DNA from: Pararhodobacter oceanensis
Lineage (GTDB): Bacteria > Pseudomonadota > Alphaproteobacteria > Rhodobacterales > Rhodobacteraceae
Length of the DNA: 64,000 bases
NCBI RefSeq assembly: GCF_003076755.1
Contig: NZ_QDKM01000005.1
Coordinates: 124,001-188,000, forward strand
Reading direction: 5' to 3'
Shown: one piece after another, positions 25,453-35,056 of the stretch
Layout of the letters: every line of letters starts with the position of its first letter
How positions within the stretch are numbered: the first letter of the stretch is position 1
Made by a program: the position numbers and the translations under genes
The notes under the pieces: generated by a model
The model's input: only the letters and a program-made list of their open reading frames with translations
Told to the model about the DNA's origin: nothing
The model's database searches: none

Positions 25453-27084
25453 ATGGCCATCACCAGTGCCAATCAGCTGGAACTGCTGCAAACCGCAGAA
25501 GCGGTCGCCCGTGAAAAACTGATCGACCCCGAACTGGTCGTGCAGGCGATGGAAGACAGCCTCGCGCGGGCGGCAAAGTCGCGTTACGGCGCCGATATGG
25601 ACATCCGCGTGCATATCGACCGCAAGACCGGCCGCGCCACCTTTACCCGTGTGCGCACTGTGGTCGATGAGGAGCTGCTGGAAAACTACCACGCTGAACT
25701 GACCGTCGAGCAGGCCAAACCCTATCTGGAAGCGCCGGAAATCGGTGACGAGATCCGCGAAGAAGTGCCGCCGGTTGAACTGGGCCGGATCGCCGCGCAA
25801 TCGGCGAAACAGGTGATCTTGCAAAAGGTCCGCGAAGCCGAGCGTGATCGCCAGTATGAAGAATTCAAAGACCGCGCGCAGACGATCATCAACGGTGTCG
25901 TCAAGCGTGAGGAATACGGCAATATCATCGTCGATATCGGCCGTGGCGAGGGTATCCTGCGCCGCAACGAGAAGATCGGCCGCGAGACTTACCGCCCCAA
26001 CGACCGCATCCGCTGCTTCATCAAGGATGTGCGCCGCGAGGCCCGTGGTCCGCAGGTGTTCCTGTCGCGCACCGCGCCCGAGTTCATGGCCGCGCTGTTC
26101 AAGATGGAAGTGCCCGAGATTTACGACGGGATCATCGACATCAAAGCCGTCGCCCGTGATCCGGGTTCGCGTGCCAAGATCGCAGTGATCTCCTATGACG
26201 GCTCGATTGATCCGGTCGGCGCCTGTGTCGGTATGCGCGGCAGCCGTGTGCAGGCCGTGGTCAACGAGTTGCAGGGCGAGAAGATCGACATCATTCCGTG
26301 GAATGAGGATCAGGCGACCTTCCTCGTCAACGCGCTGCAGCCCGCCGAGGTCAGCAAGGTTGTGATCGACGAAGACGCCGCACGCATCGAGGTGGTGGTG
26401 CCCGACGAGCAACTGTCGCTCGCCATTGGCCGCCGTGGCCAGAACGTGCGTCTGGCCAGCCAGCTGACCGGTCTCGATATCGACATCATGACGGAATCCG
26501 ATGAATCGGCCCGGCGTCAGGCAGAATTCGCCGAACGCACGGCTTTGTTCATGGAGGCCCTTGATATCGACGAGATGATGGCCCAGCTATTGGTGGCAGA
26601 GGGGTTCGCGACGCTGGAAGAGGTCGCCTATGTCGAAATCGACGAATTGCTGTCGATCGACGGGTTTGACGACGACACCGCGACCGAACTTCAGGCCCGC
26701 GCCCGCGACAAGTTGGAAGCGATCAACACCGCCGCGCTGGATGCGGCTCGGGCTCTGGGTGTCGAGGACAGTCTGATCACCTTTGACGGGCTGACCCCGC
26801 AGATGATCGAAGTCTTGGCCAAGGACGGCATCAAGACGCTGGAAGATTTCGCCACCTGCGCCGATTGGGAACTGGCTGGCGGCTGGACCAATGTCGACGG
26901 GCAGCGGATCAAGGATGACGGTCTGCTCGAACCCTTCGAGATGAGCCTCGAAGAGGCGCAGACGCTGATCATGACGGCGCGTATCCAGCTGGGCTGGGTC
27001 GATCCGGCAGAACTGGAGAGCGACGACGAAGACGAAGACACCGAAGAGCTTCTCGCCGAAGACGGCGAAGAAGACATCGGTTAA
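25453..27084 (+). CDS. nusA: Transcription termination/antitermination factor NusA
   Basis: A 543-residue NusA that binds RNA polymerase and affects pausing, termination and antitermination. The order of parts is an N-terminal polymerase-binding domain ([20 protein letters not shown]), S1 domain ([18 protein letters not shown]), and two KH domains ([20 protein letters not shown] and [18 protein letters not shown]). Two C-terminal acidic helix-hairpin-helix repeats and an Asp/Glu-rich tail follow. The length is typical of proteobacterial NusA with the C-terminal extension. It starts three bases after rimP. Confidence 0.97.
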   Translation: MAITSANQLELLQTAEAVAREKLIDPELVVQAMEDSLARAAKSRYGADMDIRVHIDRKTGRATFTRVRTVVDEELLENYHAELTVEQAKPYLEAPEIGDEIREEVPPVELGRIAAQSAKQVILQKVREAERDRQYEEFKDRAQTIINGVVKREEYGNIIVDIGRGEGILRRNEKIGRETYRPNDRIRCFIKDVRREARGPQVFLSRTAPEFMAALFKMEVPEIYDGIIDIKAVARDPGSRAKIAVISYDGSIDPVGACVGMRGSRVQAVVNELQGEKIDIIPWNEDQATFLVNALQPAEVSKVVIDEDAARIEVVVPDEQLSLAIGRRGQNVRLASQLTGLDIDIMTESDESARRQAEFAERTALFMEALDIDEMMAQLLVAEGFATLEEVAYVEIDELLSIDGFDDDTATELQARARDKLEAINTAALDAARALGVEDSLITFDGLTPQMIEVLAKDGIKTLEDFATCADWELAGGWTNVDGQRIKDDGLLEPFEMSLEEAQTLIMTARIQLGWVDPAELESDDEDEDTEELLAEDGEEDIG

Positions 27085-27100
27085 GGCCGGAGGCGAGCGC

Positions 27101-27721
27101 ATGACGCGTGGCGGCCGGACCAAAGACCAAGACGAACCCGAACGGCGCTGTATTGCCACGGGCGAGTCGCAACCGCGCGGCGGCTTGATCCGCTTCGTGG
27201 TCGGGCCGGACGCCAGCGTGGTTCCCGATGTCTCGGGTAAATTGCCGGGACGCGGGATGTATGTGGCGGCGGACCGTGCCGCGATAGACCAAGCGGTCAA
27301 ACGCCGCTTGTTCTCGCGCGCGGCCAAGGCGCAGGTGACAGCGCCCGACGATCTGGCGGATCAGGTTCATGATCTGCTGACCCGTCGGGTGATTGATTCG
27401 CTGTCGCTGGCGCGCAAGGCCGGGCAGGCGGTTGCGGGGTATGAAAAGACCCGCGACTGGTTGCGTAACGAAGATGCAAGAATACTCGTTCAGGCTTTTG
27501 ACGGCTCTGAGCGGGGCAAGACCAAACTGCGCCCCCCTGACGGCGCACAAACCCATATCACCTGCCTTGACGCAGGTGAATTGGGTTTGGCATTCGGTCG
27601 GGAACATGTGATACATGCCGCGCTTGCCGCTGGCGGTCTGTGCACGCGTGTAGTAGAGGAAGCGGCGAAGCTGGCGCGAATGCGCGGGCGTGACGGCGGC
27701 GTGTCCGCCGGAGAGGATTGA
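27101..27721 (+). CDS. YlxR/L7Ae fusion RNA-binding protein
   Basis: A 206-residue protein joining an N-terminal YlxR (DUF448) domain to a C-terminal L7Ae-like domain. The YlxR half has [20 protein letters not shown] and [13 protein letters not shown]; the L7Ae half has [19 protein letters not shown] and [11 protein letters not shown]. This fusion between nusA and infB is usual in alphaproteobacteria. It is expected to bind RNA, and YlxR proteins elsewhere are linked to RNase P or to regulation. It sits 16 bases after nusA and 8 bases before infB. Confidence 0.88.
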   Translation: MTRGGRTKDQDEPERRCIATGESQPRGGLIRFVVGPDASVVPDVSGKLPGRGMYVAADRAAIDQAVKRRLFSRAAKAQVTAPDDLADQVHDLLTRRVIDSLSLARKAGQAVAGYEKTRDWLRNEDARILVQAFDGSERGKTKLRPPDGAQTHITCLDAGELGLAFGREHVIHAALAAGGLCTRVVEEAAKLARMRGRDGGVSAGED

Positions 27722-27729
27722 CGAGACGC

Positions 27730-30246
27730 ATGAGCGATACTGACGGCAAAAAACCCCTTGGGCTTCGCGGGACCCCCGGTCAAGTGAAGCAGAGCTTCAG
27801 CCATGGCCGCACAAAGGCAGTGGTTGTGGAAACCAAGCGCAAGCGCGTCGTCGTGCCCAAACCGGGTGTTACGGCGCCTTCCCTAGATAACGCGGCCAAG
27901 AAAAACGCGGTCGGTGCCTCTGCTGCGCGCCGGCCTCAAGGCATTTCCGAGGCTGAACTCGAGCGCCGCCTCGCGGCTGTGCGCGCTGCGAAAGCGCGTG
28001 AAGCCGAGGATGCAGCGGCCCGTGTCGCCGAAGAAAAGGCCCGCGAAGAAGAACGCGAGCGCCGGCGCCAGGAAATCGAGGACCGCGAGCGCGAAGAGCG
28101 TGAGCGCGAGGAGGCCCGCAAGGCCCGTGAAGAAGAAGAGGCCCGCAAAGCCGCCGAGGCTGCACAGGCTGCGAAAGCCGAAAAAGCTGCCGAGGCGGTT
28201 GCCGCCCAGCCCGCGCCCGAGAAACCGGCCGAACGCGCCGACCGTGGCCCGGTCCGTGGTGGCGCTGCACCGACCCCGCGCAAGACCGACCGCGAACGCG
28301 ATGATCGCAACAGCCGTGGCAAAGGCCGCAACGATGGCGGTGGCCGTCGCTCGGGCAAGCTGACGCTGAACGCCGCGCTGAGCGGTGAAGGCGGCGGACG
28401 CCAGCGCTCGATGGCGGCGATGAAGCGCAAGCAGGAAAAAGCCCGCGCCAAGGCGCTGGGTCTCGGCCAGAAGCAGGAAAAGCAGGTGCGCGACGTGCAG
28501 CTGCCGGAAACCATCGTCGTGCAGGAACTCGCCAACCGTATGGCCGAGCGTGCTGCCGATGTGGTCAAATCGCTGATGAAAATGGGCATGATGGTTTCGA
28601 TGAACGAAGCCATCGACGCCGATACCGCCGAACTGGTGATCGAGGAATTCGGCCACAAGACCGTGCGGGTTTCGGATTCGGACGTTGAGCAGGTCATCGA
28701 CACCGTCGAGGACAAGGACGAGGACATGCGTCCGCGCCCGCCGATCGTCACCATCATGGGCCACGTCGACCACGGCAAAACCTCGCTGTTGGATGCCTTC
28801 CGCAAGACCAATGTGGTCTCGGGCGAAGCCGGCGGGATCACCCAGCATATCGGCGCCTATCAGGTGACCACGGAATCGGGGGCTGTGCTCAGCTTCCTCG
28901 ACACCCCGGGTCACGCGGCCTTTACCTCGATGCGGTCGCGCGGGGCTCAGGTCACCGATATCGTGATCCTCGTGGTTGCCGCCGACGACTCGGTGATGCC
29001 GCAGACCGTCGAGGCGATCAGCCATGCGAAAGCGGCGAATGTGCCGCTGATCGTGGCGATCAACAAATGCGACCGTCCGGCCGCTGATCCCAACCGCGTG
29101 CGCACCGAATTGCTGCAGCATGATGTTGTGGTCGAGGCGATGGGCGGCGACGTGCAGGATGTGGAGGTTTCGGCGCTCAAGGGCGACGGGCTTGATCAAC
29201 TGCTCGAAGCGGTGGCGCTGCAGGCCGAGATCCTCGAACTCGTGGCCAACCCGAACCGTGCCGCACAGGGCGCGGTGATCGAAGCCAAGCTTGACGTGGG
29301 CCGCGGTCCGGTGGCGACGGTTCTGGTCCAGCACGGCACGCTGCGCAAAGGCGATATCTTTGTCGTCGGTGAGCAGTTCGGTAAGGTCCGCGCCTTGATC
29401 AACGATCAGGGTGAGCGCGTCGACGAAGCCGGTCCCTCGGTTCCGGTCGAGGTTCTGGGTCTCAACGGCACGCCGGAAGCGGGCGATGTGTTGAACGTGG
29501 TCGAAACCGAAGCGCAGGCCCGCGAGATCGCGGCCTACCGCGAGTCGGCGGCCAAGGACAAACGCGCGGCGGCCGGTGCTGCGACGACGCTGGAGCAGAT
29601 GATGGCGAAAGCCAAGGCTGACCAGACCGTCGCGGAACTGCCGGTGTTGGTGAAAGCCGACGTGCAGGGGTCTGCCGAGGCAATCGTGCAGGCGCTCGAG
29701 AAGGTCGGCAACGACGAGGTTCGGGTGCGGGTTCTGCATTACGGCGTCGGCGCGATCACGGATTCGGACATCGGTCTGGCCGAAGCCTCGAGCACGCCGG
29801 TGATCGGGTTCAACGTGCGGGCCAATGCGACGGCACGGGCGGCTGCGCAGCAAAAGGGCGTCGAGATCCGCTACTACTCGATCATCTACGACCTGATCGA
29901 CGACATCAAAGCCGCGGCCTCGGGTCTGCTGTCGGATGAGGTGCGCGAGCATTTCATCGGCTACGCAGAAATCCGCGACGTGTTCAACGTCTCGAACGTT
30001 GGCAAGGTTGCCGGTTGTCTGGTCACCGAAGGGGTCGCGCGTCGTTCGGCAGGGGTGCGCCTGCTGCGGGATAACGTGGTGATCCATGAGGGCACGCTGA
30101 AGACGCTGAAACGCTTCAAGGACGAGGTGAAAGAAGTCATCTCGGGTCAGGAATGCGGTATGGCGTTCGAGAATTACAACGATATCCGCAAGGGTGACGT
30201 GATCGAAATCTTCGAGCGTGAGACCGTCGAGCGGACCTTGAGCTAA
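27730..30246 (+). CDS. infB: Translation initiation factor IF-2
   Basis: IF-2 is the GTPase that brings initiator tRNA to the ribosome. The 838-residue protein has a long charged N-terminal region (about residues 70-190, repeated Arg-Glu-Glu and Lys-Ala blocks likely forming helices). The GTPase comes next, with G1 [12 protein letters not shown] near residue 344, G3 DTPGHAAF and G4 NKCD, followed by the IF2 domains II to IV. ATG 27730 is chosen over an open TTG twelve bases upstream. It closes the rimP operon and is followed by two hairpins. Confidence 0.97.
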   Translation: MSDTDGKKPLGLRGTPGQVKQSFSHGRTKAVVVETKRKRVVVPKPGVTAPSLDNAAKKNAVGASAARRPQGISEAELERRLAAVRAAKAREAEDAAARVAEEKAREEERERRRQEIEDREREEREREEARKAREEEEARKAAEAAQAAKAEKAAEAVAAQPAPEKPAERADRGPVRGGAAPTPRKTDRERDDRNSRGKGRNDGGGRRSGKLTLNAALSGEGGGRQRSMAAMKRKQEKARAKALGLGQKQEKQVRDVQLPETIVVQELANRMAERAADVVKSLMKMGMMVSMNEAIDADTAELVIEEFGHKTVRVSDSDVEQVIDTVEDKDEDMRPRPPIVTIMGHVDHGKTSLLDAFRKTNVVSGEAGGITQHIGAYQVTTESGAVLSFLDTPGHAAFTSMRSRGAQVTDIVILVVAADDSVMPQTVEAISHAKAANVPLIVAINKCDRPAADPNRVRTELLQHDVVVEAMGGDVQDVEVSALKGDGLDQLLEAVALQAEILELVANPNRAAQGAVIEAKLDVGRGPVATVLVQHGTLRKGDIFVVGEQFGKVRALINDQGERVDEAGPSVPVEVLGLNGTPEAGDVLNVVETEAQAREIAAYRESAAKDKRAAAGAATTLEQMMAKAKADQTVAELPVLVKADVQGSAEAIVQALEKVGNDEVRVRVLHYGVGAITDSDIGLAEASSTPVIGFNVRANATARAAAQQKGVEIRYYSIIYDLIDDIKAAASGLLSDEVREHFIGYAEIRDVFNVSNVGKVAGCLVTEGVARRSAGVRLLRDNVVIHEGTLKTLKRFKDEVKEVISGQECGMAFENYNDIRKGDVIEIFERETVERTLS

Positions 30247-30257
30247 GATTTGCGCCG

Positions 30258-30287
30258 CGCCGCTGTCCCGCGCGTGGGACAGTGGCG
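30258..30287 (+). other. Stable hairpin just after infB
   Basis: A 12-base stem (CGCCGCTGTCCC region pairing with GGGACAGTGGCG, allowing one G-T pair) starts 11 bases after the infB stop but has no T run. It may protect the mRNA 3' end; the terminator proper follows. Confidence 0.55.
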
Positions 30288-30339
30288 GGTCGTGCAAATT
30301 CAACGGCTTGGCTTGCAGCGTTAGCGAAATATTCATGAT

Positions 30340-30376
30340 AAAGGCCCGGTAAATCTACCGGGCCTTTATTGTTTTT
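30340..30376 (+). terminator. Rho-independent terminator of the rimP-infB operon
   Basis: A perfect 12-base stem (AAAGGCCCGGTA with TACCGGGCCTTT, loop AATC) is followed by ATTGTTTTT. It separates infB from the convergent ALDH16 gene and, being symmetric, may also act weakly on the other strand. Confidence 0.9.
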
Positions 30377-30390
30377 CGCTGTGAAAACCC

Positions 30391-32700
30391 TCAGGCGCCG
30401 TAGGGCACCCAGATGGTTTTGATCTGCACGGCGTGGTGCAGGAAGTCTTGGGATTGCCCCTCGGCGCCCTGCCAGTCGCGCTCTTGGCTTTCGGCCCAGA
30501 CGGGTTTGAGATTTCCGGCGGACTGCGCCTTGGCGGATTCGCAAATTGCCGGATCGGCAAAGGCCCAGAGCGCGGCGACCCCGTCGTGTTTGGCCAAAGT
30601 CTCGGCCAGTTCAGCGCGCGGGCCGGTGATGATATTGACCACACCGCCCGGCACATCCGAGGTGTCGAGCACTTGGTAGAGGTCCAGCGCGGGCAGCGGG
30701 TTGGCCTGCGAGGGCACGGCGATCACGCGGTTGCCCATGGCGATGGCGGGCAGGATGGTGGAGACAAAGCCCAAAAGCGGCGCTTCCTCAGGGCAGATCA
30801 CCCCCATCACGCCGAAAGGTTCCTTCATCGCCAAGGTCACATGGGCGCTTTGCGTCGAATGCACGCGGCCATCGAATTTATCCGCCCAAGCCGCCCAGTA
30901 GAAGGCGCGGGCAATCGCTGCCTGCGTCTCGGCCTCGCCCACTTGTTTGGCGAATTCGGCGGCGCGGGCGTTGAGGTTCTCGGCGAGGAAATACAGCACC
31001 TGCGCGCGGTTATGGCCGGTGACACCGGACCATTTGCCAGCTTTGTCCGCGGCTTCCACGGCGTTGCGGATGTCCTTGCGGTTGCCCAAAGGCACCTGCG
31101 CTCCGGCGACGGCGTAGGAATAGCCGCTGTCGGCGCGTTTCTGGGCGCCGCCGATATAGAGCTTGCGGGTGCGGTCGATGGCGTCGCCGCTGCCAGCCTC
31201 GGGCAGGGCCGAGGGCGCATCAACAGCTTTGCGCGCGGCACCCTTGGGGGCGGCGGGGGCGAGATAGGCCAACATGCCCTCGCGCGCGCCTTCGCGGCCA
31301 AAACCGGATTCGCGCATGCCGCCAAAGGGGGCGTTGGCGTCGAACATATTGGTGCCGTTGACCCAGACGATCCCCGCCTTGACCTGCGCGGCGATGTCCA
31401 GCGCGGTGGTGATATTCTCGGTCCAGATCGAGGCGGCGAGCCCGTAGCGGGTGTTATTGGCCAGTTCCACCGCCTCATTCGGCGTGCGGAAGGTCATCAG
31501 GGTGACAATCGGGCCAAAGATTTCTTCGGAATTGGCGATATTCGCCGCGCCAAGACCGGTGAGCAGACCGGGGGAGACAAAACTGCCCTTGCCTTCATAG
31601 GCCGGGGCCTGATGCAGCACCGCGCCTTGGGCGACCGCGTCATCGACTATGGAACAAATACGCTGGCGTTGGATCTGGTCAACCACTGCGCCGATATCGG
31701 TGGATTTGTCCAAGGGATCGCCCACGCGCAGGGTTTTCATCCGCGCTTTCAACCGGTTGGTGAACTGTTCAGAAACGGACTCCTGCACCAGAATGCGTGA
31801 GCCCGCACAGCAGACCTCGCCCTGATTGAACCAGATCGCATCGACGACGCCCTCGATTGCGGCGTCAAGATCGGCCTCGGCAAAGACGATAAACGGGGAT
31901 TTCCCGCCCAGTTCCAAGGTTAACGCCTTCTCGGTGCCGGCGGTGGCGTGGCGGATTTTGCGGCCCACTTCGGTCGAGCCGGTGAAGGCGATTTTATCGA
32001 CGCCCGCGTGCTCGACCAGCGCAGCACCGGCGGTGCCATCGCCGGTGACGATATTGACCACGCCCTTGGGCAGACCGGCCTCGATGCAGAGTTCGGCGAA
32101 CAACAGCGCGGTCAGCGGCGTTTGCTCGGCGGGTTTCAGAACAACGGTGTTGCCCGCCGCCAGCGCGGGGGCGATCTTCCACGACAGCATCAGGAGCGGA
32201 AAGTTCCACGGGATGATCTGGCCGCAGACGCCGTGGGGGCGGTGGTCGGGGAATTCGACCTCGGCCAGTTCGGCCCAGCCCGCGTGATGGTAAAAATGGC
32301 GCACCGCCAAGGGCACATCGATATCGCGGCTCTCGCGGATCGGTTTGCCGTTATCCAGCGTCTCCAGCACCGCAAACAGCCGCTCGCGTTTTTGCATCAG
32401 CCGCGCCAGAGCATAGAGATGGCGCGCGCGCTGGTGGCCGGACAGCGCCGCCCAGCCGCTGGCGGCCTTGCGCGCGGCTTTCACCGCCGTGTCGATATCC
32501 GCCGCCGTGCCCTGCGCGACTTGCGCCAGTTCCTCGCCAGTGGCGGGGTTGATGCTGGCGAAAGTCTCGCTGCCGGAGATGAATTTACCATTAATGAAAT
32601 GGCCAAATCCGCGGGATTTCAGCCAGTCCATCGCGTGGCCGGTCGATTCGGGGGCGGGACCGTAATCCATAGTGTTCAGGGCCTCGGTAACGGTGGGCAT
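30391..32700 (-). CDS. Aldehyde dehydrogenase ALDH16 (tandem ALDH domains)
   Basis: A 769-residue protein with one complete and one incomplete aldehyde dehydrogenase unit, the layout of ALDH16. The N-terminal unit (about 1-500) has PWNFPLLMLSWKIAPALAAG, the NAD-site FTGSTEVGR, the general base Glu263 in LELGGKSPF and the nucleophile Cys297 in NQGEVCCAGSR. The C-terminal unit (about 545-769) has an ALDH-like NAD fold (VMGVICPEEAPLLGF) but stops before a catalytic Cys and lacks the Glu motif. Bacterial ALDH16 keeps activity in the first unit. ATG 32700 has GAGGA five bases before it. deoC lies 28 bases upstream, so acetaldehyde from DeoC is a plausible substrate. Confidence 0.9.
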   Translation of the reverse strand: MPTVTEALNTMDYGPAPESTGHAMDWLKSRGFGHFINGKFISGSETFASINPATGEELAQVAQGTAADIDTAVKAARKAASGWAALSGHQRARHLYALARLMQKRERLFAVLETLDNGKPIRESRDIDVPLAVRHFYHHAGWAELAEVEFPDHRPHGVCGQIIPWNFPLLMLSWKIAPALAAGNTVVLKPAEQTPLTALLFAELCIEAGLPKGVVNIVTGDGTAGAALVEHAGVDKIAFTGSTEVGRKIRHATAGTEKALTLELGGKSPFIVFAEADLDAAIEGVVDAIWFNQGEVCCAGSRILVQESVSEQFTNRLKARMKTLRVGDPLDKSTDIGAVVDQIQRQRICSIVDDAVAQGAVLHQAPAYEGKGSFVSPGLLTGLGAANIANSEEIFGPIVTLMTFRTPNEAVELANNTRYGLAASIWTENITTALDIAAQVKAGIVWVNGTNMFDANAPFGGMRESGFGREGAREGMLAYLAPAAPKGAARKAVDAPSALPEAGSGDAIDRTRKLYIGGAQKRADSGYSYAVAGAQVPLGNRKDIRNAVEAADKAGKWSGVTGHNRAQVLYFLAENLNARAAEFAKQVGEAETQAAIARAFYWAAWADKFDGRVHSTQSAHVTLAMKEPFGVMGVICPEEAPLLGFVSTILPAIAMGNRVIAVPSQANPLPALDLYQVLDTSDVPGGVVNIITGPRAELAETLAKHDGVAALWAFADPAICESAKAQSAGNLKPVWAESQERDWQGAEGQSQDFLHHAVQIKTIWVPYGA

Positions 32701-32728
32701 GGCGTCCTCGATTTGCTCGAAATTGGGG

Positions 32729-33679
32729 TCAGGCGATGGCGTGGCGGTGCGAGGCGGCGTAGCGTCCGGTGACGTAATGTTCGAGCTGGCGTTCGATATC
32801 ACCCAGCATCGACGAGGCGCCAAAGCGGAACAGATCGCCGCGCAGCCAATCGCGGCCAAGCTCTTCTTTCATCAGGATTTGCCAGGCGATGGCGTCCTTG
32901 GCGGTCTTGATCCCGCCAGCCGGTTTGAAGCCGATCTTATAGCCGGTGCGGTCGCCGTAATCGCGCAGGGCGCGGACCATGGTCAAGGACACCGGCAGGG
33001 TCGCGTTCACCGGTTCTTTACCGGTCGATGTTTTGATGAAATCCGCGCCCGCCTGCATCGCCACCATGGAGGCGGCGTAGACATTCGACAGCGTGGTTAA
33101 CTCACCGGTGGCAAGGATCGCTTTCATATGGGCCGCGCCGCAGGCCTCGCGCATTGCCGCGATCTCGTCGTAAAGCGCGGTCCAATTGGCGTTGAACACA
33201 TGCGCGCGGGTGATCACGATGTCGATCTCATCGGCGCCTTGATCGACGGCATAGCGGATCTCGGCAAGCCGCATATCGAGGGGCATCAGACCGGCGGGAA
33301 AGCCGGTGGCGACCGAGGCCACGGGAATGCCCGAGTTCGACAGCGCGTGTTTGGCGGTGGCAACCATCGTCGGATAGACGCAGACCGCGCCGGTTTTGGG
33401 CATATCGGGCAGGCCGAGCCCCTCGACGATATGATCGGCCAGCGGACGGCGGGCCTTGGCGCAGAGCCGCTCGACGCGGGCGTCGGTGTCATCGCCGGCC
33501 AGCGTGGTCAGATCGGTGCAGGTGATCGCATTGACCAGCCACGCCGCCTGAAACTGCTTTTTGACGCTGCGCCGCGTGGTCAACGTGTTGGCGCGGCGTT
33601 CGGTGGCGGGGCGATTCACCTGCACACGGTCGAACCAGTCAACGGTCAGGGGCGTTCCGGGGTTTCGGGCGTGCATCAT
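32729..33679 (-). CDS. deoC: Deoxyribose-phosphate aldolase
   Basis: DeoC cleaves 2-deoxyribose 5-phosphate to glyceraldehyde 3-phosphate and acetaldehyde in deoxynucleoside breakdown. The 316-residue protein shows the Schiff-base lysine motif DFIKTSTGKEPVNAT, the second lysine region GFKPAGGIKTAKDA and the AILATGELTTL strand. Its N-terminus is longer than the E. coli enzyme, like other long-type DeoC. Two start codons lie together at 33679 and 33676. It precedes the ALDH16 gene in an apparent two-gene operon; no other deo genes are adjacent. Confidence 0.94.
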   Translation of the reverse strand: MMHARNPGTPLTVDWFDRVQVNRPATERRANTLTTRRSVKKQFQAAWLVNAITCTDLTTLAGDDTDARVERLCAKARRPLADHIVEGLGLPDMPKTGAVCVYPTMVATAKHALSNSGIPVASVATGFPAGLMPLDMRLAEIRYAVDQGADEIDIVITRAHVFNANWTALYDEIAAMREACGAAHMKAILATGELTTLSNVYAASMVAMQAGADFIKTSTGKEPVNATLPVSLTMVRALRDYGDRTGYKIGFKPAGGIKTAKDAIAWQILMKEELGRDWLRGDLFRFGASSMLGDIERQLEHYVTGRYAASHRHAIA

Positions 33680-33855
33680 CGGTCCATAAGCTGGGGATCA
33701 AGCGGCGAGTATGCGCATTGCGTGGCGGCCTTGCAATCCCCCTGTCTGACCATCTGGTCAGGGTCTGCGGCGGGTCTGTGCGGGGCCGGTGCTGATCTGC
33801 TGCGGGGCAAAGCAAATTGACATCCCCGCGCGCCGATCATAACCAAGTGCAATGG

Positions 33856-33884
33856 TTGGAATTACCCGCGCAGCCACGTATATT
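33856..33884 (+). promoter_or_regulatory. Predicted promoter of the orphan ABC ATPase gene
   Basis: TTGGAA and TATATT are spaced by 17 bases, 17 bases before the start codon, which would leave a very short leader. A second candidate, TTGACA at 33817 with TAACCA at 33840 (also 17 bases apart), would give a longer one. Either or both may be used. Confidence 0.45.
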
Positions 33885-33900
33885 AGGGTCGGAGTGACCT

Positions 33901-34995
33901 ATGAATGAACTGCCCAAAGCCCTGAGATTTCGCATGCCCGCCGAGGCTTCGGTGATGGGGTTCCAGCAGCGGCCCGCGAAACCGCTGTTGGAGGTCGAGC
34001 GGCTGCGCAAGACCTTTGCCCATGCCGATAGCGCCGCGGTTGAGCGGGTGTCGCTGGCTCTGGGCGAGGGCGAGTTGCTGGCGCTTTTGGGGCCCTCGGG
34101 CTGCGGCAAGACCACGACGCTGCGGATGATCGGCGGCTTTGAGGTGCCGGACGAGGGGCGGGTGCTGTTCAACGGGCAGGATATCACCCATCTGACGCCG
34201 GAAGCGCGCGGCATCGGCTTTGTGTTTCAGGATTACGCGCTGTTTCCGCATCTGAGCGTGCTGGATAATGTCAAATTCGGGCTGCGCAAGCTGACCCGCG
34301 CGGCGGCGAAGGCGCGGGCCGAGGAGATGTTGGCGCTGGTCGGGCTGGAAGAGCTGGGCAAACGGCGCCCGCACCAGTTGTCGGGCGGACAGCAACAGCG
34401 GGTGGCTTTGGCGCGGGCGCTGGCGGTCTCGCCGCAGTTGATCCTGCTCGATGAGCCGTTCTCGAATCTCGATGCCAAAATGCGGGTGGAGACGCGGCAA
34501 GAGGTGCGCAAACTGTTGAAATCCACCGGCTCGGCAGGGATTCTGGTCACCCATGACCAAGAGGAGGCGCTGGCCTTGGCCGACCGGATCGCGGTGATGG
34601 ACAAGGGCCGCGTGGTGCAATTTGGCACGCCGGACGAGATTTATTCCAATCCGGTCAGCGAATTTGTCGCCAATTTCATCGGCCGCTCGAATATCCTGCG
34701 CGGCACCGCCAACGGGATGAGCGTGCGCACCGCCTTTGGCGATCTGCCGATGTCGCGCGCGGCCAATGGTGCCGTCGATCTGGCGGTGCGCCCCGAGCAG
34801 ATCATGCTGGAGCCCGATCCCTTGGGTTCGGCGACGATCATCGGGCGCGAATTTCGCGGCCATGACCAGATTTACTGGGTGCAGGAGGGCGATGATTGCA
34901 TGATCGTGATTTCCGGCCCCGGCGCGCAATACCAGATCGGCACCCGTGTGCAGCTGCGGATCTGTGATTGCGTAGTTCCGCTTAGGGCCGGTTGA
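33901..34995 (+). CDS. ABC transporter ATP-binding protein, PotA/FbpC type
   Basis: A 364-residue importer-type ATPase. Walker A GPSGCGKTT, Q-loop VFQDYALFPHLSV, signature LSGGQQQRVALARAL, Walker B ILLDEPFSNLD and switch VTHDQEEAL are complete. A TOBE-like C-terminal domain (about 250-364) includes VDLAVRPEQIMLEPD. The likely cargo is polyamine or iron(III), by family. The odd point is isolation: no permease or binding-protein gene is next to it. GGAG precedes the ATG by about six bases. Confidence 0.85.
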   Translation: MNELPKALRFRMPAEASVMGFQQRPAKPLLEVERLRKTFAHADSAAVERVSLALGEGELLALLGPSGCGKTTTLRMIGGFEVPDEGRVLFNGQDITHLTPEARGIGFVFQDYALFPHLSVLDNVKFGLRKLTRAAAKARAEEMLALVGLEELGKRRPHQLSGGQQQRVALARALAVSPQLILLDEPFSNLDAKMRVETRQEVRKLLKSTGSAGILVTHDQEEALALADRIAVMDKGRVVQFGTPDEIYSNPVSEFVANFIGRSNILRGTANGMSVRTAFGDLPMSRAANGAVDLAVRPEQIMLEPDPLGSATIIGREFRGHDQIYWVQEGDDCMIVISGPGAQYQIGTRVQLRICDCVVPLRAG

Positions 34996-35056
34996 GCGGC
35001 TTTCTTGGCGCCGCCAAATGCGGTAATCTGCGGCAAAACAAGAGAGAGCAGCCCTG

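Noticed and set aside
24829-26412. Antisense frame of 527 codons over rimP and nusA
   Set aside because: Its composition is that of a mirrored coding strand. Both plus-strand genes are unmistakable.
27883-30336. Open frame of about 817 codons antisense to infB
   Set aside because: It is a shadow of infB caused by high GC and strong third-position bias. It has low-complexity composition (His/Arg/Asp-rich) and no domain, while infB on the other strand is complete.
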